DNA from: Carposina sasakii | Lineage: Eukaryota > Arthropoda > Insecta > Lepidoptera > Carposinidae | DNA: 64,000 bases | NCBI GenBank assembly: GCA_014607495.2 | Contig: CP053167.1 | Location: forward strand, 10,106,001-10,170,000 | Direction of reading: 5' to 3' | Shown here: positions 46,447 through 58,476 of the stretch, in pieces | Position numbering within the stretch: the stretch's first letter is position 1 | Layout of the letters: each line of letters starts with the position of its first letter | Notes under the pieces: model-generated | The model's database searches: none | Told to the model about the DNA's origin: nothing | Seen by the model: only the letters and a program-made list of their open reading frames with translations | Program-made: the position numbers and the translations under genes

Positions 46447-46951
46447 CAAGGTGTATCAAATGAAGTATGTTAAGTGATGGGCTATTCAAATAGCCTAATA
46501 CAAAATTTAAGACTCAAGATCATATATTTATTTTTCAAGATTGTATGAACATTCTCGAGTTGTTTAGAAATCCCCATACTATCGGAAAAAATGGCCCCGT
46601 GGTGCCGGCAGAGTAGAATTCGTACCGCCCCATGTCTGCCCGTGGGTATCGTACAGAGGCGATTAAAGGCTTCCGGGAGGTGGGCAGCAGCGCCTCCCGT
46701 GTTGACAACATAGTCCAAAATACAAAAGCCAACCCGCTTGCCCAGCGTGGTGACTATGGGCAAATACCCCCCTTAGCAGTCTTGTGGCATGTAATGTCCA
46801 GTAGTGGACTGCAATAGGCCGATGATGATGAGGATGATGATCGGAAAAAATAAACAGGTGATTTCGAGTCTCAAACTTTAGGAATAGGTTCATTATAGCG
46901 GGTTATCTACATAGCATTTCGTTTAACATACCCCTTCTGTTACACCATGTA
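46447..46951. mobile_element. MITE family E carrying a nested family-R repeat
   Basis: The left end, CAAGGTGTATCAAATGAAG and TATGTTAAG, is inverted at the right end (CATACCCCTTCTGTTACACC). TA flanks. The interior is largely taken up by the family-R repeat at 46593-46842. Confidence 0.65.
46593..46842 (+). mobile_element. Family R repeat nested in MITE family E
   Basis: CCGTGGTGCCGGCAGAGTAG to GGACTGCAATAGGCCGATGA and a GATGATGAGGATGATGA tail. One internal stretch before GTAATGTCCAGTAG is deleted. Confidence 0.7.
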
Positions 46952-46953
46952 TA

Positions 46954-47329
46954 CAGGGTTAATTTTAAAACATCAATAACCTTGCAGAACTAGATAGCTA
47001 AAATCATAAACAATAACATTTGTTCTACGAGTTTTATCATAACTCAATACATTAATTAAAAATGATTTTCCAAGCTTTTATTGTACTGTCGTGACATTTG
47101 TAAGTCTATGTTTCATTCGTAGGTATACGAAAAGGTTAACGCCGGTGTTCGCGCGCGCCTCAGTATTATGTACAGACTTAAGAACATTCAGAGGTAATAT
47201 TCAATTGATATTTATTTTTGTATGAAAGTAAAATGTGACAAATTATCAAAACTCGTAAAACAAATGTTGTTGTTTATGATGGTAGCTACCTAGTCTTGCG
47301 AGGTTATTGATGTTTTAAAATTAACCCTG
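46954..47329. mobile_element. MITE family D with about 90-bp inverted ends
   Basis: Starts CAGGGTTAATTTTAAAACAT and ends with its reverse complement, flanked by TA on both sides (46952-46953 and 47330-47331). Similarity of the arms extends about 90 bp inward with scattered differences. It begins only two bases after MITE family E ends. Confidence 0.85.
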
Positions 47330-47379
47330 TATACGATAGTTGTGGTTAGCGCATTTCGATGAAAATGGTTTTTCGAAAG

Positions 47380-47545
47380 TCCTCAGCTGATGCAGGGTTT
47401 TCTATTCTATAGCTGCAAATCTTTCCGTGCATATCGTTCCACTAAGGTACTCGGGCATTCTCTCAGGCAACAAGCTAGCTACTTGATGCGGATCATTTAC
47501 ATCCCCGTTATGCTAAACGTGGCTATGAGACTTCCTTTATGATCT
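47380..47545. mobile_element. Repeat family G fragment, inverted
   Basis: CTCAGCTGATGCAGGGTTTT, TACTCGGGCATTCTCTCAGG and GTTATGCTAAACGTGGCTAT. Confidence 0.4.
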
Positions 47546-47945
47546 GTATTTTTATGGCTAAAGATAATTGATTTATCCTGTTTTGGCTACAATAATTTAC
47601 CTATAAAAATAATGAGAAAATTTGTACAAGAGATCTTGATTGCGTTTATTATTCTTCCACGCGTATGGAGACTTCTAGGATTTTTTTTACTTCTACGTGT
47701 TTAAATTAAAATATTGTCACTATAAAAACGTAAAAAAGATCTTATAATTTCAAAATCACTATATGATAGGGAAATTTTATATATTTATAAATTACATCGT
47801 TGGGTTGATAATAATATACGAAATAATAAAAAATAATTTGAAAAATCCAAAAACCCGACTGCTTAAAAAAGAACCATATAAAAAAAACTGAAAAGGAAAA
47901 ACACAAGCACTTAGATGTCCGGAGGTCTAGAATTCTATAATATTA

Positions 47946-48245
47946 CTAGTGGACGCCCGCGACTTCGTCCGCGTGGAAATTGAATTGTAGCTTATATGAC
48001 ACGTTTGTCGGTTTACCAAAGCAGCGCCATCTATTGATTACTTACTCAACCAAGTCGAAAGGTATAACAGACAAATAATTAGCAATAAATTAAAATTGCG
48101 ACTATAATTTGAGATTTAAACTATCCTATCTCTCAAGTTGGATCGAACTGCACATGGTGTGCGAATTTTATTATAATCGGTTAAGTGGTTTAGGAGTCCA
48201 TTGAGGACAAACATTGTGACACGAGATTTATATATATTAAGAAGA
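47946..48245 (-). mobile_element. Helitron-like element, minus strand
   Basis: On the minus strand it starts TCTTCTTAATATATATAAAT after an A and ends GCGGGCGTCCACTAG before a T, the A^T insertion pattern of Helitrons. 300 bp, no coding frame. Confidence 0.75.
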
Positions 48246-48354
48246 TTATGGAATGAATACTATTGAAGAACATAAAATATTTTCTAATGATCGTAACATA
48301 ACAACTGAACAGCCAGGATCTATTGAAATATTAGCTTGGCTATCGGATTACGTA

Positions 48355-48445
48355 TGAAATAAATTCATTGGTACAGGCCCGTTGGATCGAACTTACGCCT
48401 CCTGCTTGGAAGGTGCACGTCTTAACCACTGGGCTATCGCTTACA
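48355..48445 (-). mobile_element. SINE family X, head fragment
   Basis: Shares TTCATTGGTACAGGCCCGT, TACGCCTCCTGCTTGGAAGG and GCACGTCTTAACCACTGGG with the copy near 63.1 kb. Only the tRNA-like head is present. Confidence 0.6.
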
Positions 48446-48947
48446 TGCATAGGCTGTTAAACACAATACCACTTCTTTGCGTCGCGCAGTCGGATAAAAA
48501 GCTTGAAATCTAGAACATATTTACAAGTAGAAAATTGCCTGCAACTCCTCCACCGCTCTCAACGTGTATAGGAATATAGATTTAAAAAAGTTCGTTTTAT
48601 TTTCGCATCAGAAGTAGGTATAAAGTCTGAATTTATTATAAAATATTAATAAGAAAATGAAAAAAAATCCACCCGAGTAAGAATTTATTATTTGCTTCCT
48701 TTTAAAATTATTTGATTCCATTTAATACATGACTAGGAGGAAAAAATATTCCGAACAAATGTTATGTTTTTTTTTAACGTAATTATTCCCTTTTTACCTA
48801 CCACAGTAAAATCAGGTAAGCTTGTTAGACAATAAATCTATGCAAAGTTAAAAGAGGACGTCGATTGACCATCATAGCTTTTACAGTGCGGTTACGTTAT
48901 TAAAGCGTGTCCAAAATGCTGGCTGCATAGCCGCGCAGGATAGAAAG

Positions 48948-49165
48948 GCTTAACGGATGAGGCTCTGACGCTGAAAGTTTATAATACCTATTTAGAATGA
49001 CTTCGGTAACATTTCCCATTAGATTCATTACCGGCAGCTAGATTATTGTATTGCCCGAAAAGCGGCGGTAGGCACCCCTTACCACGGTGGGACTTAATAG
49101 GCTAACTGGTGAGAAGTGGGTGTGTAAATTGCACACTTCTGCCCAACCTCTATGGGGAATAATGC
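48948..49165. mobile_element. Repeat family F, inverted
   Basis: AACGGATGAGGCTCTGACGC to GGGTGTGTAAATTGCACAC and CCAACCTCTATGGGGAATAA, the reverse of 42290-42530. Confidence 0.55.
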
Positions 49166-49258
49166 GCGTGACTATATGTATATATGTATGTATTTAGTAG
49201 ATGACGCGTGGAGTCTACAAGCCGCCCGGCCAAGTCTGTGTAAATTGGGAGTGCTCCC

Positions 49259-49438
49259 GCCCCCTTATTACCTAACTAGCAAAAGCAGAGCGATAGCGAA
49301 AATTGTACAAAAATTGCTTGTAAAATTCGTATTACGTAAAATGAATTTAGAAACTTTGATATTTCAAGGCGAATATTGTACAATTTTCGCTATCGCACTG
49401 CTTCGGCTTTGCTATTGCAAATTAGGTAATCAGGGGGC
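49259..49438. mobile_element. Foldback element, about 180 bp
   Basis: GCCCCCTTATTACCTAACTA and GCGATAGCGAAAATTGTACA on the left are inverted on the right (TTGTACAATTTTCGCTATCG, then ATTAGGTAATCAGGGGG). The arms are 50-60 bp with mismatches. Confidence 0.65.
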
Positions 49439-49439
49439 C

Positions 49440-50231
49440 GATCCCCAATGACCTAGCGTCTTCAATTCTATCTAGCCTCATGATGAAAGGAAATAAAATA
49501 ATTAATACGAAACTTATTTAAAGCAACCAATAAAAAGCCATCAATCGATTAACGGCATGTATAAACATTTTGTAACTAGTAAAAAAACCAAAATCTGATG
49601 AAGTTTTTCTTGGCTTGACTTGTAAAAACAAACAACGAGACGTACGTCTGAAATAGACTTACGTTTGTGTTAAGTAGCTATATGTGTCAGGGTCACTTAT
49701 TCTGTTTCAGGATATGCACAGGGTAAATATTGTTAAGTATATCAACAGTTTTAACAGAATAAACTGTATGCAAAATGCATATAATAATCAATAAAATAAC
49801 AACAAATTAACGTGGCCTATGAAGTGCACTGTGAACTAACTACATTGTATATCCGTTCGTAATGACGTGTACGACGGCGATACTGCTTTTAACAATTATA
49901 TAGCTATAATATATGCAATAATTTAAAGTAATTTTTGTTTATAATCGTTGCGACCTGAATTCGAAGTTACTATTGTACTTGCATTTCATCAAAGTTGCAT
50001 TTGGAATTTGGTTGATACGCTGCTATATATAGGTAGATAAGTGACAGAGTTCAACTACGGTCTAATCTACACTATGGTTGTAGGTTAAGATAATAACATT
50101 CTGTTTATTGTAGTATGCGATCAGCAATATTATTTGTGTGCTCTTTTGTCCTTTTTCTTCTTAGCAATGAGTAGCTTCGTAACAGGCATTTATTTACATC
50201 TGCAGCAAAAAGAGCTTAAATATACAAACTT
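49440..50231. other. AT-rich noncoding
   Basis: Nothing recognised. Confidence 0.35.
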
Positions 50232-50297
50232 TTATACGGCTGTATCATGAAAGAGATAAAGAGATCCTATAGCCACGTTCAGCATAACAAAGATATA

Positions 50298-50378
<81 letters not shown>

Positions 50379-50470
50379 AGAGAGAATGCCCGAGTTCCTC
50401 AGTCGAATTTACGACATGCACGGTTGGAGATCCAGCTGATAAATTCTAGTGAAGCCTCGCATCAGCAATA
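50232..50470. mobile_element. Repeat family G with a TA microsatellite inside
   Basis: GATCCTATAGCCACGTTCAG on the left, the TA run, then GAGAATGCCCGAGTTCCTCA and CGACATGCACGGTTGGAG to CCAGCTGATAAATTCTAG. This copy shows the order of the family best. Confidence 0.5.
50297..50376. repeat. (TA)n microsatellite, about 40 units
   Basis: Uninterrupted TA dinucleotides. The isoleucine-tyrosine run in the overlapping frame is an artefact. Confidence 0.95.
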
Positions 50471-50510
50471 GATCTAAACGATGTAGTAATTTAGTAACTA
50501 AAGTTTATAT

Positions 50511-50735
50511 CGTAGGCCTCCCCCAGGGCACGCCACGAAGCTACTGCCACAGGGGGTTTTGCCCACAGTCACCACGCTGGGCAGGCGGGTTGGTGACCGC
50601 AGTCTGATTTTTGGACTATGATGTCAGCACATGGGCGCTGCTGCCCGTCTTCCGGACACCCTTAATCGCCTCGTATAATACCCACGGGCAGGCATGGGGT
50701 GGCACAAACTCTACTCTGCCGGTACCACGCGGCTA
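50511..50735 (-). mobile_element. Family R repeat, 3' end missing, minus strand
   Basis: Starts at GTAGGCCTCCCCCAGGGCAC and runs to CTGCCGGTACCACGCGGC. The CAGTCCACTGCTGG terminus is absent. Confidence 0.65.
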
Positions 50736-51353
50736 AAAGTTTATATGAAATGGATAAATTGTGAATGCGGATATTTGTATTGTCTCAAAACCTGGGAACA
50801 GAGTTAATTTTCTAAACCTTTCCTTTCACCTCAAGATAGTTTCAACTTCACCAATCGAAGGCGATAAAGCTGATATCCACCTTTATTCGAATTGTTCCAC
50901 CTTAATCGGAACATGCGAAATTCAATAACAAGGGTTTATTTCGGAGCCCAGAAACAATTTATAAAAAGGGTTATAGTGTCCCATGGATGCGCAACTGTCA
51001 GTGGCACTAGCATCTTCGTGATAATGAAATAAATTTAAATATTGGCATATAAAGTTGGTATTTTCCGTATTCTTCCGCTAGACCAGTAAAGTTTAATAGT
51101 AATAAATAAGTGACAGGTAGCAAAGTGGTACCCGTGCACGTGGACTTTATAAGGAAAATTAGAAAAAATACGTTTTGTTAAGCAGTTGGAATGGTAATAT
51201 TTTGTGATATTACTATTCCATGTTTGCCCTTTTACCCAAGTGACGTGCCCTTGTTGAGATTTAATAGGAAGGGTTGCCTTTGGTTTGTTTTTAAAGATTT
51301 GATTTAAGAACTATATTTACTGTGACTTATATTTATTTACTTATACATACTAA
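50736..51353. other. Noncoding
   Basis: Nothing recognised. A weak inverted pair around GGAATGGTAATATTTTGTG / TATTACTATTCC lies near 51190-51220. Confidence 0.3.
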
Positions 51354-51520
51354 ATGGTGTTTTTTCGTAGCCACCGTTTACGAAGGGTACGTACTCTATA
51401 CATCAAATTAAGTAAGTTTGTGCCAAAAAATAGCTGGGAAACGATTTTATTGACATGATCGCGCCGAAGTGTATGGTGTCGAGTACGAGTATTTGTATTA
51501 GTTTTTTATAGGCAATTTAA
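51354..51520. mobile_element. MITE family A, inverted partial copy
   Basis: TGGTGTTTTTTCGTAGCCAC, then TACGTACTCTATACATCAAA and GTGCCAAAAAATAGCTGGG: the right arm of the family read in reverse. The left arm is lost. Confidence 0.6.
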
Positions 51521-52339
51521 CTTAATCATTTCACTGATATGTTACTGCAGCACTGAATATTATAAAATAATTTACAGAAAATTAAAAAAAAGTAAGTTAA
51601 TTTTGTTAAAGATAATTTTTATAAATTACATTTTAATTTATACCTACCCACCCACTCGTGTTTTAATTAAGAAAACAGTATATATTTTAATCTGTTTTAA
51701 AGCAGATTTTCAAGTCCTAAAATAACGTGAAAAACATGAATTTTTACTAAAAACAACATAACAAGAAAACGCGAAATCTGGGCATAAACCGTTTGGGGAC
51801 ATGAAGGAAAATTGCTTTGTTATTTTCTTTTGATTAAATGCGACCGATTTAGATGGGGCTTTTGTATCTTTTTCATTACCTGTACGTTTAGGGACGCCCC
51901 AAATTTTTAATATACTTGTATAGCTCTAAAGAAGGTGTAACAAGAGAGGTATTATTATAAGCGAAGAACTATATTCATAGCTTTATAAAGATAATTTAAG
52001 CAATGTAAAGAATCCCACCAACAAAATATGAGAATCGAAATCACAATGCCATGTTGATTTTTTCAGATAGTATGGAGTTATTCCAAAAGAACTCATTTAA
52101 TAGTGAAAAATCATTTCGCTTATTACATTCCTTTTTTGTATGTAAAAAATATTTAAAAATGCTGATACTCGTATAAATTTTTACTTATTCATTGTAACGT
52201 TGTGAAGTTCACTAACTTAAATTCTTATAGCGAAAGTACTTAAATAAAATAATAACAACAAAACTAAACTAATCCCTAATAAAACTACTTTAATTAATTA
52301 CAAAATATTAATTTGGTTCCGTACAATCGGCGAGGTTTA

Positions 52340-52570
52340 CTTATTAGCGCGTTTAGTACTAGCTGTGCGTGCGCATCTCTAAGGGCCGACAGATGCCGAA
52401 CATTACCGATCGGTCGGTTTGAGCTCGCTTCGGTTTTCTTCGAGCGCCATTGCTGACTTGATTGTTAGACGTGAAGCTTGTGTCGTTTGGAACAAGATTT
52501 ACCTACTTGTGCACCGCGCGTCGTCCATTGTCGTTTGTGAAATTAATAATATCTTATTTGGAATCCCGCG
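52340..52570 (+). promoter_or_regulatory. GC-rich candidate first exon with splice donor, plus strand
   Basis: Base composition jumps within AT-rich flanks (GCGTGCGCATC, CGATCGGTCGG, GAGCGCCATTGC) and is followed by a consensus donor, CCCGCG|GTGAGTTTCG, at 52570. No open frame of note reaches the donor. Alternatives are the 5' region of a retroelement or a noncoding transcript. Confidence 0.3.
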
Positions 52571-53100
52571 GTGAGTTTCGATATTATGTGATTGTGCTGT
52601 TCTAGAATTAGTCTGCATAGTGTATAGTAGTGCTGCTTGGCTAGGCTTGGGTTTAGCTGTCCACCTTCTTCACCAATTTCATCCTCTCACCTACACAGCT
52701 TGCCTTGGCCTCGGTCTAATACCTGCTTACGACCCTTCCAGGATTCACCTACCTACCTACCTACCATATTACCTACCGCACCAGACGTGGTAGCGGAGGC
52801 TGGATGTGCAGACCGTTACAAGAGGAGTACCTACCTACCCTCGCGGCAATTGTTAGCAGAAGTACATACTCGCTGGCAAGGAACCTCTGGGAGATTCAAG
52901 TGGAGTGCAGCCTAAAATGGATCAACGAAGACCTTAAGGCCAGTGAACCCTAAGCTGATATTACCTCATAGTGAGATGTGTGCGGGCAGCGGAATGTTGG
53001 CTGGATAAAAAGGTGAACTTAATGCCCTCTTTTATTTCCTACCTACCGAACCCTATCTGCACCTAACCGTTACATCATACCTACCCAAAGCGGCACTTTT
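52571..53100 (+). other. Unidentified segment with ACCT-rich stretches
   Basis: Contains CCTACCTACCTACCTACCAT (52749) and again CCTACCTACCC. A 92-residue frame (52637-52915) has low-complexity Ser/Pro content and no recognised domain. GC is higher than in the surroundings. A retroelement remnant or transcript is possible. Confidence 0.3.
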
Positions 53101-54819
53101 ACAAATAATATCTTATAGAAAATATAACTAACAAAATCATGCTTTGCTACTTAATAGTTTTTACTACTTAAAGCTTTAATAATTCGAAATATTTTCTAAT
53201 CTGAAATTGAGTACATTTCTCTTAATATGACAATTTAACTCGTTACTACTGGCGAGCCGTGCTTTACTACCGGGTTTCATATCTTGGTATTAAAACTAAG
53301 CTCTTAAAACCAAACTTTACAAATTTTATCTTCCTCTCCGGTTTCTGATTAAAAAATGCCTCACCTTATTTTACGCCGCAAAAAGTAGGTAGTTTAAGTT
53401 ACAAGATTTGATGATTTTGCAAAGGAATTTCATAAAGCAGTTATTCAACAAATGCTATGAACATTATGTTTACAAGTAGTGTATGTACCGAGATAAAACC
53501 GAAATATATAGATATATTATTGAAGCAGTTATGTAGCCATTATTTTCGTTAAATATTAACAAACTGCATGGTTTATGGTGAACTAGGAGTTGCGGAAAAT
53601 AGATCATTAATAATAATTTGTGTGAATATATATAAATTATTAATAAATATTTAAATACATGAAATCTGTCATTGTAGCTATTATTTAATCAATGTAGCAA
53701 ATAAATAGCGTAGCAATCTTTTATGTAAATATTTATCACATCGATATGCATTTTTGATATTAGCTAATGTTTTTCTCTGATTATCTAAATTTCTGATAGA
53801 AATATTTAGTTCTCATTCCTTTAGACAGATGATAAACTATATTAGCTTTTATTTTGTACTCATACGATTTTTCTTTGATCTCGCTTTATTTAGGATTGTT
53901 TGATATAATACGGCAGTGTTCATCGCCCAGTGTATCATATTTTGCTCTTGGTGATAGTACCCGTCATGTGACTTCACTTTAACGCTCTTTTAACACCTTG
54001 GCTTTTAACATCATGGTGAATGTTCACCTTTCCAATGCTGTCGGCATGCATCAATGCCTCCACGTAAATATGTATTAAAAATATTCAGGTAATCTTTCCA
54101 AGTATTGATATAGCACTGTCTACTATTACGGTAAAGGAACGCTACTCTTTAAATATTTAACGGCATTTGGCGTTAATGGGAGCAGGACAGCCGGAGCAAT
54201 AATAACCATGTTGAGGGTTCTCAGCTCATCTGATGTGATCTCTCTGGTTTATTTAATTTAACATACAGTATATATGTCTTATAATTAAGGTCGTATTAAC
54301 TGGAGGTTTCAGCTGACGCATGTAGTTGAGCTTACATGAACTACAGTCACCGTTACAAATATTTTCCAATATCCATCATTAGCTTGAGCTTAGGAAGGTT
54401 TAGCTGACCCGCTGTCTCCTTTTAATTAGCACACTGCAATCCAACCACGTCCCACTCAATTAGGGCATGGGCGCAACGTGAAGCCCCGGGGCTAATCTGT
54501 AGCTATAGGTTTTAGTATTACTCCTCCGATTTTGAAATTTCGAACTACCTGATATGCCATCGTAATTCTGTTTAATTTTTTAAAACTCTTTTCAAATTCA
54601 TCCGTTCCAAAATGAAATTGATGTCTAGTTTTTAGCTTTTAAAATTTGAAATCATTCTACGGACTTGCTTTTTGGCATCGACTTCATAAAACCAATGTCA
54701 GAGTAGATAAGAGAAGCTGTGGTCGTCCGTAGGTATATGGGATAAAATCATTGTGATGAAGGGAAGCCGAAAGACACAATACAAGAAGATGGCTATAAAT
54801 ATATACCTACATATATGAC
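53101..54819. other. Noncoding
   Basis: AT-rich, with a GC-richer piece at 54390-54500 (CAACCACGTCCCACTCAATT). No gene was recognised. Confidence 0.3.
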
Positions 54820-55060
54820 GTAGTTTCCAAATGCAGCAGACTGAAGTGGCAGTGGACGGGTCACATCTATCGTAGAACCGATGGACGGTGAGACCGCGCC
54901 TCGGCAAGCGTAGCGTTAGATGCCCTCCGGCTAGATGGACCGATGACTTAAAGAGGACGGCTGGTAGTGACTGAATGGCAGAACCGGGAGTTCGAGCAGT
55001 GTGGCGTACTCTGGGGGACGCCTACGTCCACCAGTGACGACATACATATACAAAATGAGT
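54820..55060 (+). mobile_element. RTE-type reverse transcriptase C-terminal remnant
   Basis: The sense strand reads LKWQWTGHIYRRTDGR, then after damage RLDGPMT and a region matching the AYVQQW-type end (GGACGCCTACGTCCACCAGT). These are the C-terminal landmarks of RTE-clade proteins, broken by stops and shifts. Confidence 0.62.
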
Positions 55061-55287
55061 TGGCAAAACAGCAGGATCATGAGGACGAGACTTTAAATAT
55101 CATAGATAATGTCGTACTAACAATTTGTGGGCGAGTTGAAATAACCGCGCTGTAAAGGATCTTATTTAAATATGAATTATAAATGAAATTGTATTAGGCG
55201 TTACAATTCGGAAGTTCAAACATTCAATAAGGGTTCGTTCACCACCGGGCCTCCACTGACCCTCGGATTTGATAACTCATAACCGCG

Positions 55288-55363
55288 AAAACAAGCACTT
55301 GCACTACCTAAAATCGCCACAATCACATCTTGTGGCGATTGTAGGTAGTGCAAGTGCTTGTTT
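55288..55363. repeat. Hairpin, 34-bp arms and 7-nt loop
   Basis: The arms at 55288-55322 and 55330-55363 are inverted copies with a single mismatch (core GCACTTGCACTACCTA). The loop is TCACATC. It is either a tiny foldback element or a precursor-like hairpin. Confidence 0.8.
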
Positions 55364-55511
55364 TAAACAATCATATCTTGTGTGAAATATAAATTAATTA
55401 GGAACTAAGTAAAATACCTTACCTATATCAAAGAGGAACATGCGTGGTTACAGTTAGTAGAATATTAAATTCAACTATATCAATTTCATATAAGGCCCTT
55501 AAAGTAACATA

Positions 55512-55663
55512 CTGACAACACAGACCGAAAATCACACTGCGGTCACCAACCCACCTGCCCAGCGTGGTGACTATGGATAAAACCCTCCTGTAGCAGTAGC
55601 CTGGTGGCATGCTCTGGCGGAGACTTACGTCCAGCAGTGGACTGCAATAGGCTGAAGAAGAAG
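55512..55663 (+). mobile_element. Family R repeat, 5'-truncated, plus strand
   Basis: GACAACACAGACCGAAAATC to CCAGCAGTGGACTGCAATAG and a GAAGAAGAAG tail. Confidence 0.65.
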
Positions 55664-55739
55664 AAGTAAACATAGATATTCTAACTGAGCATCATTAATA
55701 GGTACCGAAGAAAATTATTGGAATATAAACATTTAGACA

Positions 55740-55835
55740 TACATTTATATACACACAGCTGTGTTACAAAAATAACGGTATTCAGAACTGCAGGATCGTA
55801 AAACAGATCCCACAGTAACGTTTAGCATAACAGTG
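55740..55835. mobile_element. Repeat family G fragment
   Basis: ACACAGCTGTGTTACAAAAA, AGAACTGCAGGATCGTAAAA and CAGTAACGTTTAGCATAAC. The tail half recurs at about 56125-56205, after an inserted family W. Confidence 0.4.
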
Positions 55836-55860
55836 ATAAATATACATACATATGCATATT

Positions 55861-56069
55861 TATAATCACGCCTTTATCCCTTACGGGGTAGGCAGAGCAC
55901 TAAGGGTCGATAGGACCACATGGTGCCACTTCTAACCAATTTTGAGGGTATAGTAGAGATGTACAAGTTTGGTTAGTGGTGACAGGCGGTCAGCCCATCG
56001 CCTATAAAACACCAAGACCCTCTGGTCCCTCTACTGACTTGTACAGTATGCCCGGGAAGACAAGCAGTG
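55861..56069. mobile_element. Family W, nearly complete
   Basis: TAATCACGCCTTTATCCCTT to CAGTATGCCCGGGAAGACAA. Confidence 0.55.
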
Positions 56070-56902
56070 ATAGATGTCAATAATCGGTACAAACAACATA
56101 ATATATACAAGCATCGCTTGTGGGTATTGCCGAGTTCCTTTTACTCTTAGACGTGCACCGAAGGAGATGCAGCTGATGTATTCTAGTGAAGAACGACATC
56201 TGTGTAAATTTTTTATTTTTTTTAAATCTTAAACTATATTGAGGAAGCGAATATAGATTTATTAAATTCATCTATAATATCAATATCCAAGTAAGAGAAA
56301 ACTCCGAAGCAAATATTGACTTTAGACTTGGAAATTTTGACACTTTGAAAACAAAGTTGGCCTCATGCCATCAATATCTCATAAAGATATGACGAAGAGA
56401 ACTCTTATTAAATTACAAACAATCGTTATTCAGACTATTTACTTACTTATCTATAGAATAAAGTAAGAGAAAGCGATATTTTAAGTAAATGTAAAATATA
56501 ACATAGGCTATATAAAGAATTCAAAGTTTTCCTCAATTCTGTAAAACACAACGTAGTATTTTCGAAAAAAAAAGAAATTCGATGTAAAATTTAAACAAAT
56601 TTTCCACCATAACTCGCATTGGTTTAACTCTGACTGACGATAAATTTGTTTTTATAGTTGGGTATAAATCAGTCGGTTCCGTTTCACGCTGATCGCTCTA
56701 TTATGAGGTGCCTATTCTTAAAACATCAAAAAGTTCAACTGGATGCATGTTTATGTAACCGTGAACTGACTCATTAATAAGATATGTTTGGATTAATGTA
56801 TATTCATTTTTTTAAATAAATGATATGATTGTTTCTGTTTAAAAATTATACGAGTTTGATTATGTTACTTTGCGAGATATAAGTTTTCTTTTTTAAATTG
56901 AT

Positions 56903-56978
56903 ATGATATGATTGATGGGGCGCTATAAAATAAAAGGTGAAATTCTCTTATTGTATAGCGCCCCATCAATCATATCAT
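56903..56978. repeat. Hairpin, 25-bp perfect arms
   Basis: ATGATATGATTGATGGGGCG and CTATA are inverted at 56954-56978. The 26-nt spacer is AT-rich. Confidence 0.78.
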
Positions 56979-57408
56979 GGTGTGGGTGTTAGATGAAATA
57001 AGTTTGGGAACCTCTGTTATAGACCAATCTGACCATAGGAAAAATTAGCACATGTATAAAAAAATGTTATCATAATAATATCAATATGGAAGCATGGATG
57101 ATCAAACCTTTCCCTAAAGTTCTGTTCACACGCACGACACAAGCAATAAAACATGCTTAAAAGTCCGTGTGATTAATTACCAAAGTTTCTCCATGTTGAT
57201 GTCGGTTTGTTGTCGCACCCAGTCATTTTTCGCGACAATGCCTCAGGCTAATCTCATTAAGTTGATACTAATTATTTTGTAGGCTAATGACATGCGGCGC
57301 GTTAATTATTGTTAATGTTGTGTGTGTGGCTTAATGTTAGGGGAAGTTTACACTGAGCTCTCAGTCCGTTGTTGCTGCTGATTGTTTTTAATGGCAGTGT
57401 AATTAGCT

Positions 57409-57436
57409 CGTTCCCGAAACTCTTTTTTCGGGAACG
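57409..57436. repeat. Small GC-rich hairpin
   Basis: CGTTCCCGAA and TTCGGGAACG are perfect 10-bp arms around ACTCTTTT. Terminator-like in shape, but it is followed by no T run, and such terminators are not expected in an insect. Confidence 0.6.
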
Positions 57437-58423
57437 GGTGTAGAATTACTGTGTGCGTGTTGTTTGAAATAAAAAAAAACGATTAATTGATTATTAAATA
57501 ATAATCTTATTTATAAAATCAGTTAACCTGTAGGATAGGTACTTTAGTCACTTCTTTATTTTAATCGTGTTAAGGATAAAATTATTATAAGACTAAACTT
57601 CCATTAGAAGAAGAATAAGCCTGCGACTCGATGAAAAATATTAGAATGAATAATTTTCTTAAAGTAAATTCTTGTAACAAGACACTTTGAACTAAAGTTT
57701 CGTAACAAGACTTCGAGACAATTTAATCATTGTGCTTAAGTACATGCTAAGCTATAATAAAGCCTTCATAAAACTATGACATAATAGTTAAGAGCTACTG
57801 AGAAATCGTGAGCCAAACAATGGATAACTCCACGCCTAGGATGTGAAGTAATTTGGTTTCCACTTGAGCAATAAGGTATATTTTAGCACGCAGCGATCGC
57901 GAGCATGACAGAATAAACACAAATATCTGTGGCGTGTTGAAATGTGTCTTATTACGTCACCGATTGATATAAATCAATTTATTGCCTCGTGCTTTCACGA
58001 CGGTTCCGTTTCGTCTTTCCAGCTAGAAACATCAAGGGAATTGGGGTACTGGTTGCAATACTCGTAAATGGTTTAGGACCTTAACTTTAATTTGACATCA
58101 CTTGATACGTTGAACCCTTTTTCCATTCAAGTTATATTTAAATTCTACCCATGAAGGCTACAATGGATACAAGTATTAGTATTGCAAACTGTTCAATAAT
58201 GGTCCATTCGGTGCCGGGGACAACGCTCGTTTCACTTTAAGGGCTTGCTCAGACTGACTAATATTGGATTGAAAGTTGTATGATCAAGATAGATTATTTT
58301 TTTCAATTCCCTTATCTGTTAAAAATTTATCTTTATTTGCTTGGTTACTGGAAGAGATTTCTTATAGAGATAAGCTTGCCATTGAACATGCATCTCTTCT
58401 TTTATCCTGTAATGTATGTTTTG

Positions 58424-58443
58424 TGTGTGTGTGTGTGTGTGTG
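58424..58443. repeat. (GT)n microsatellite
   Basis: About ten GT units. The VCVCV-type frames crossing it are not genes. Confidence 0.9.
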
Positions 58444-58476
58444 TATATTAGGACACATCTATCTATATTTATCTAT

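Larger units (their letters stand above)
56979..58476. other. Mostly unique noncoding
   Basis: TAATTA-rich at 57240-57330 and less AT-rich at 57340-57440 and 57890-58030. Enhancer content is possible but not demonstrable. No gene was seen. Confidence 0.3.

Noticed and set aside
50247..50471. 74-residue protein with an Ile-Tyr run
   Set aside because: It is the translation of the TA microsatellite inside repeat family G.
57409..57436. Intrinsic transcription terminator
   Set aside because: Bacterial-style terminators are not expected in this genome, and no T run follows the stem.
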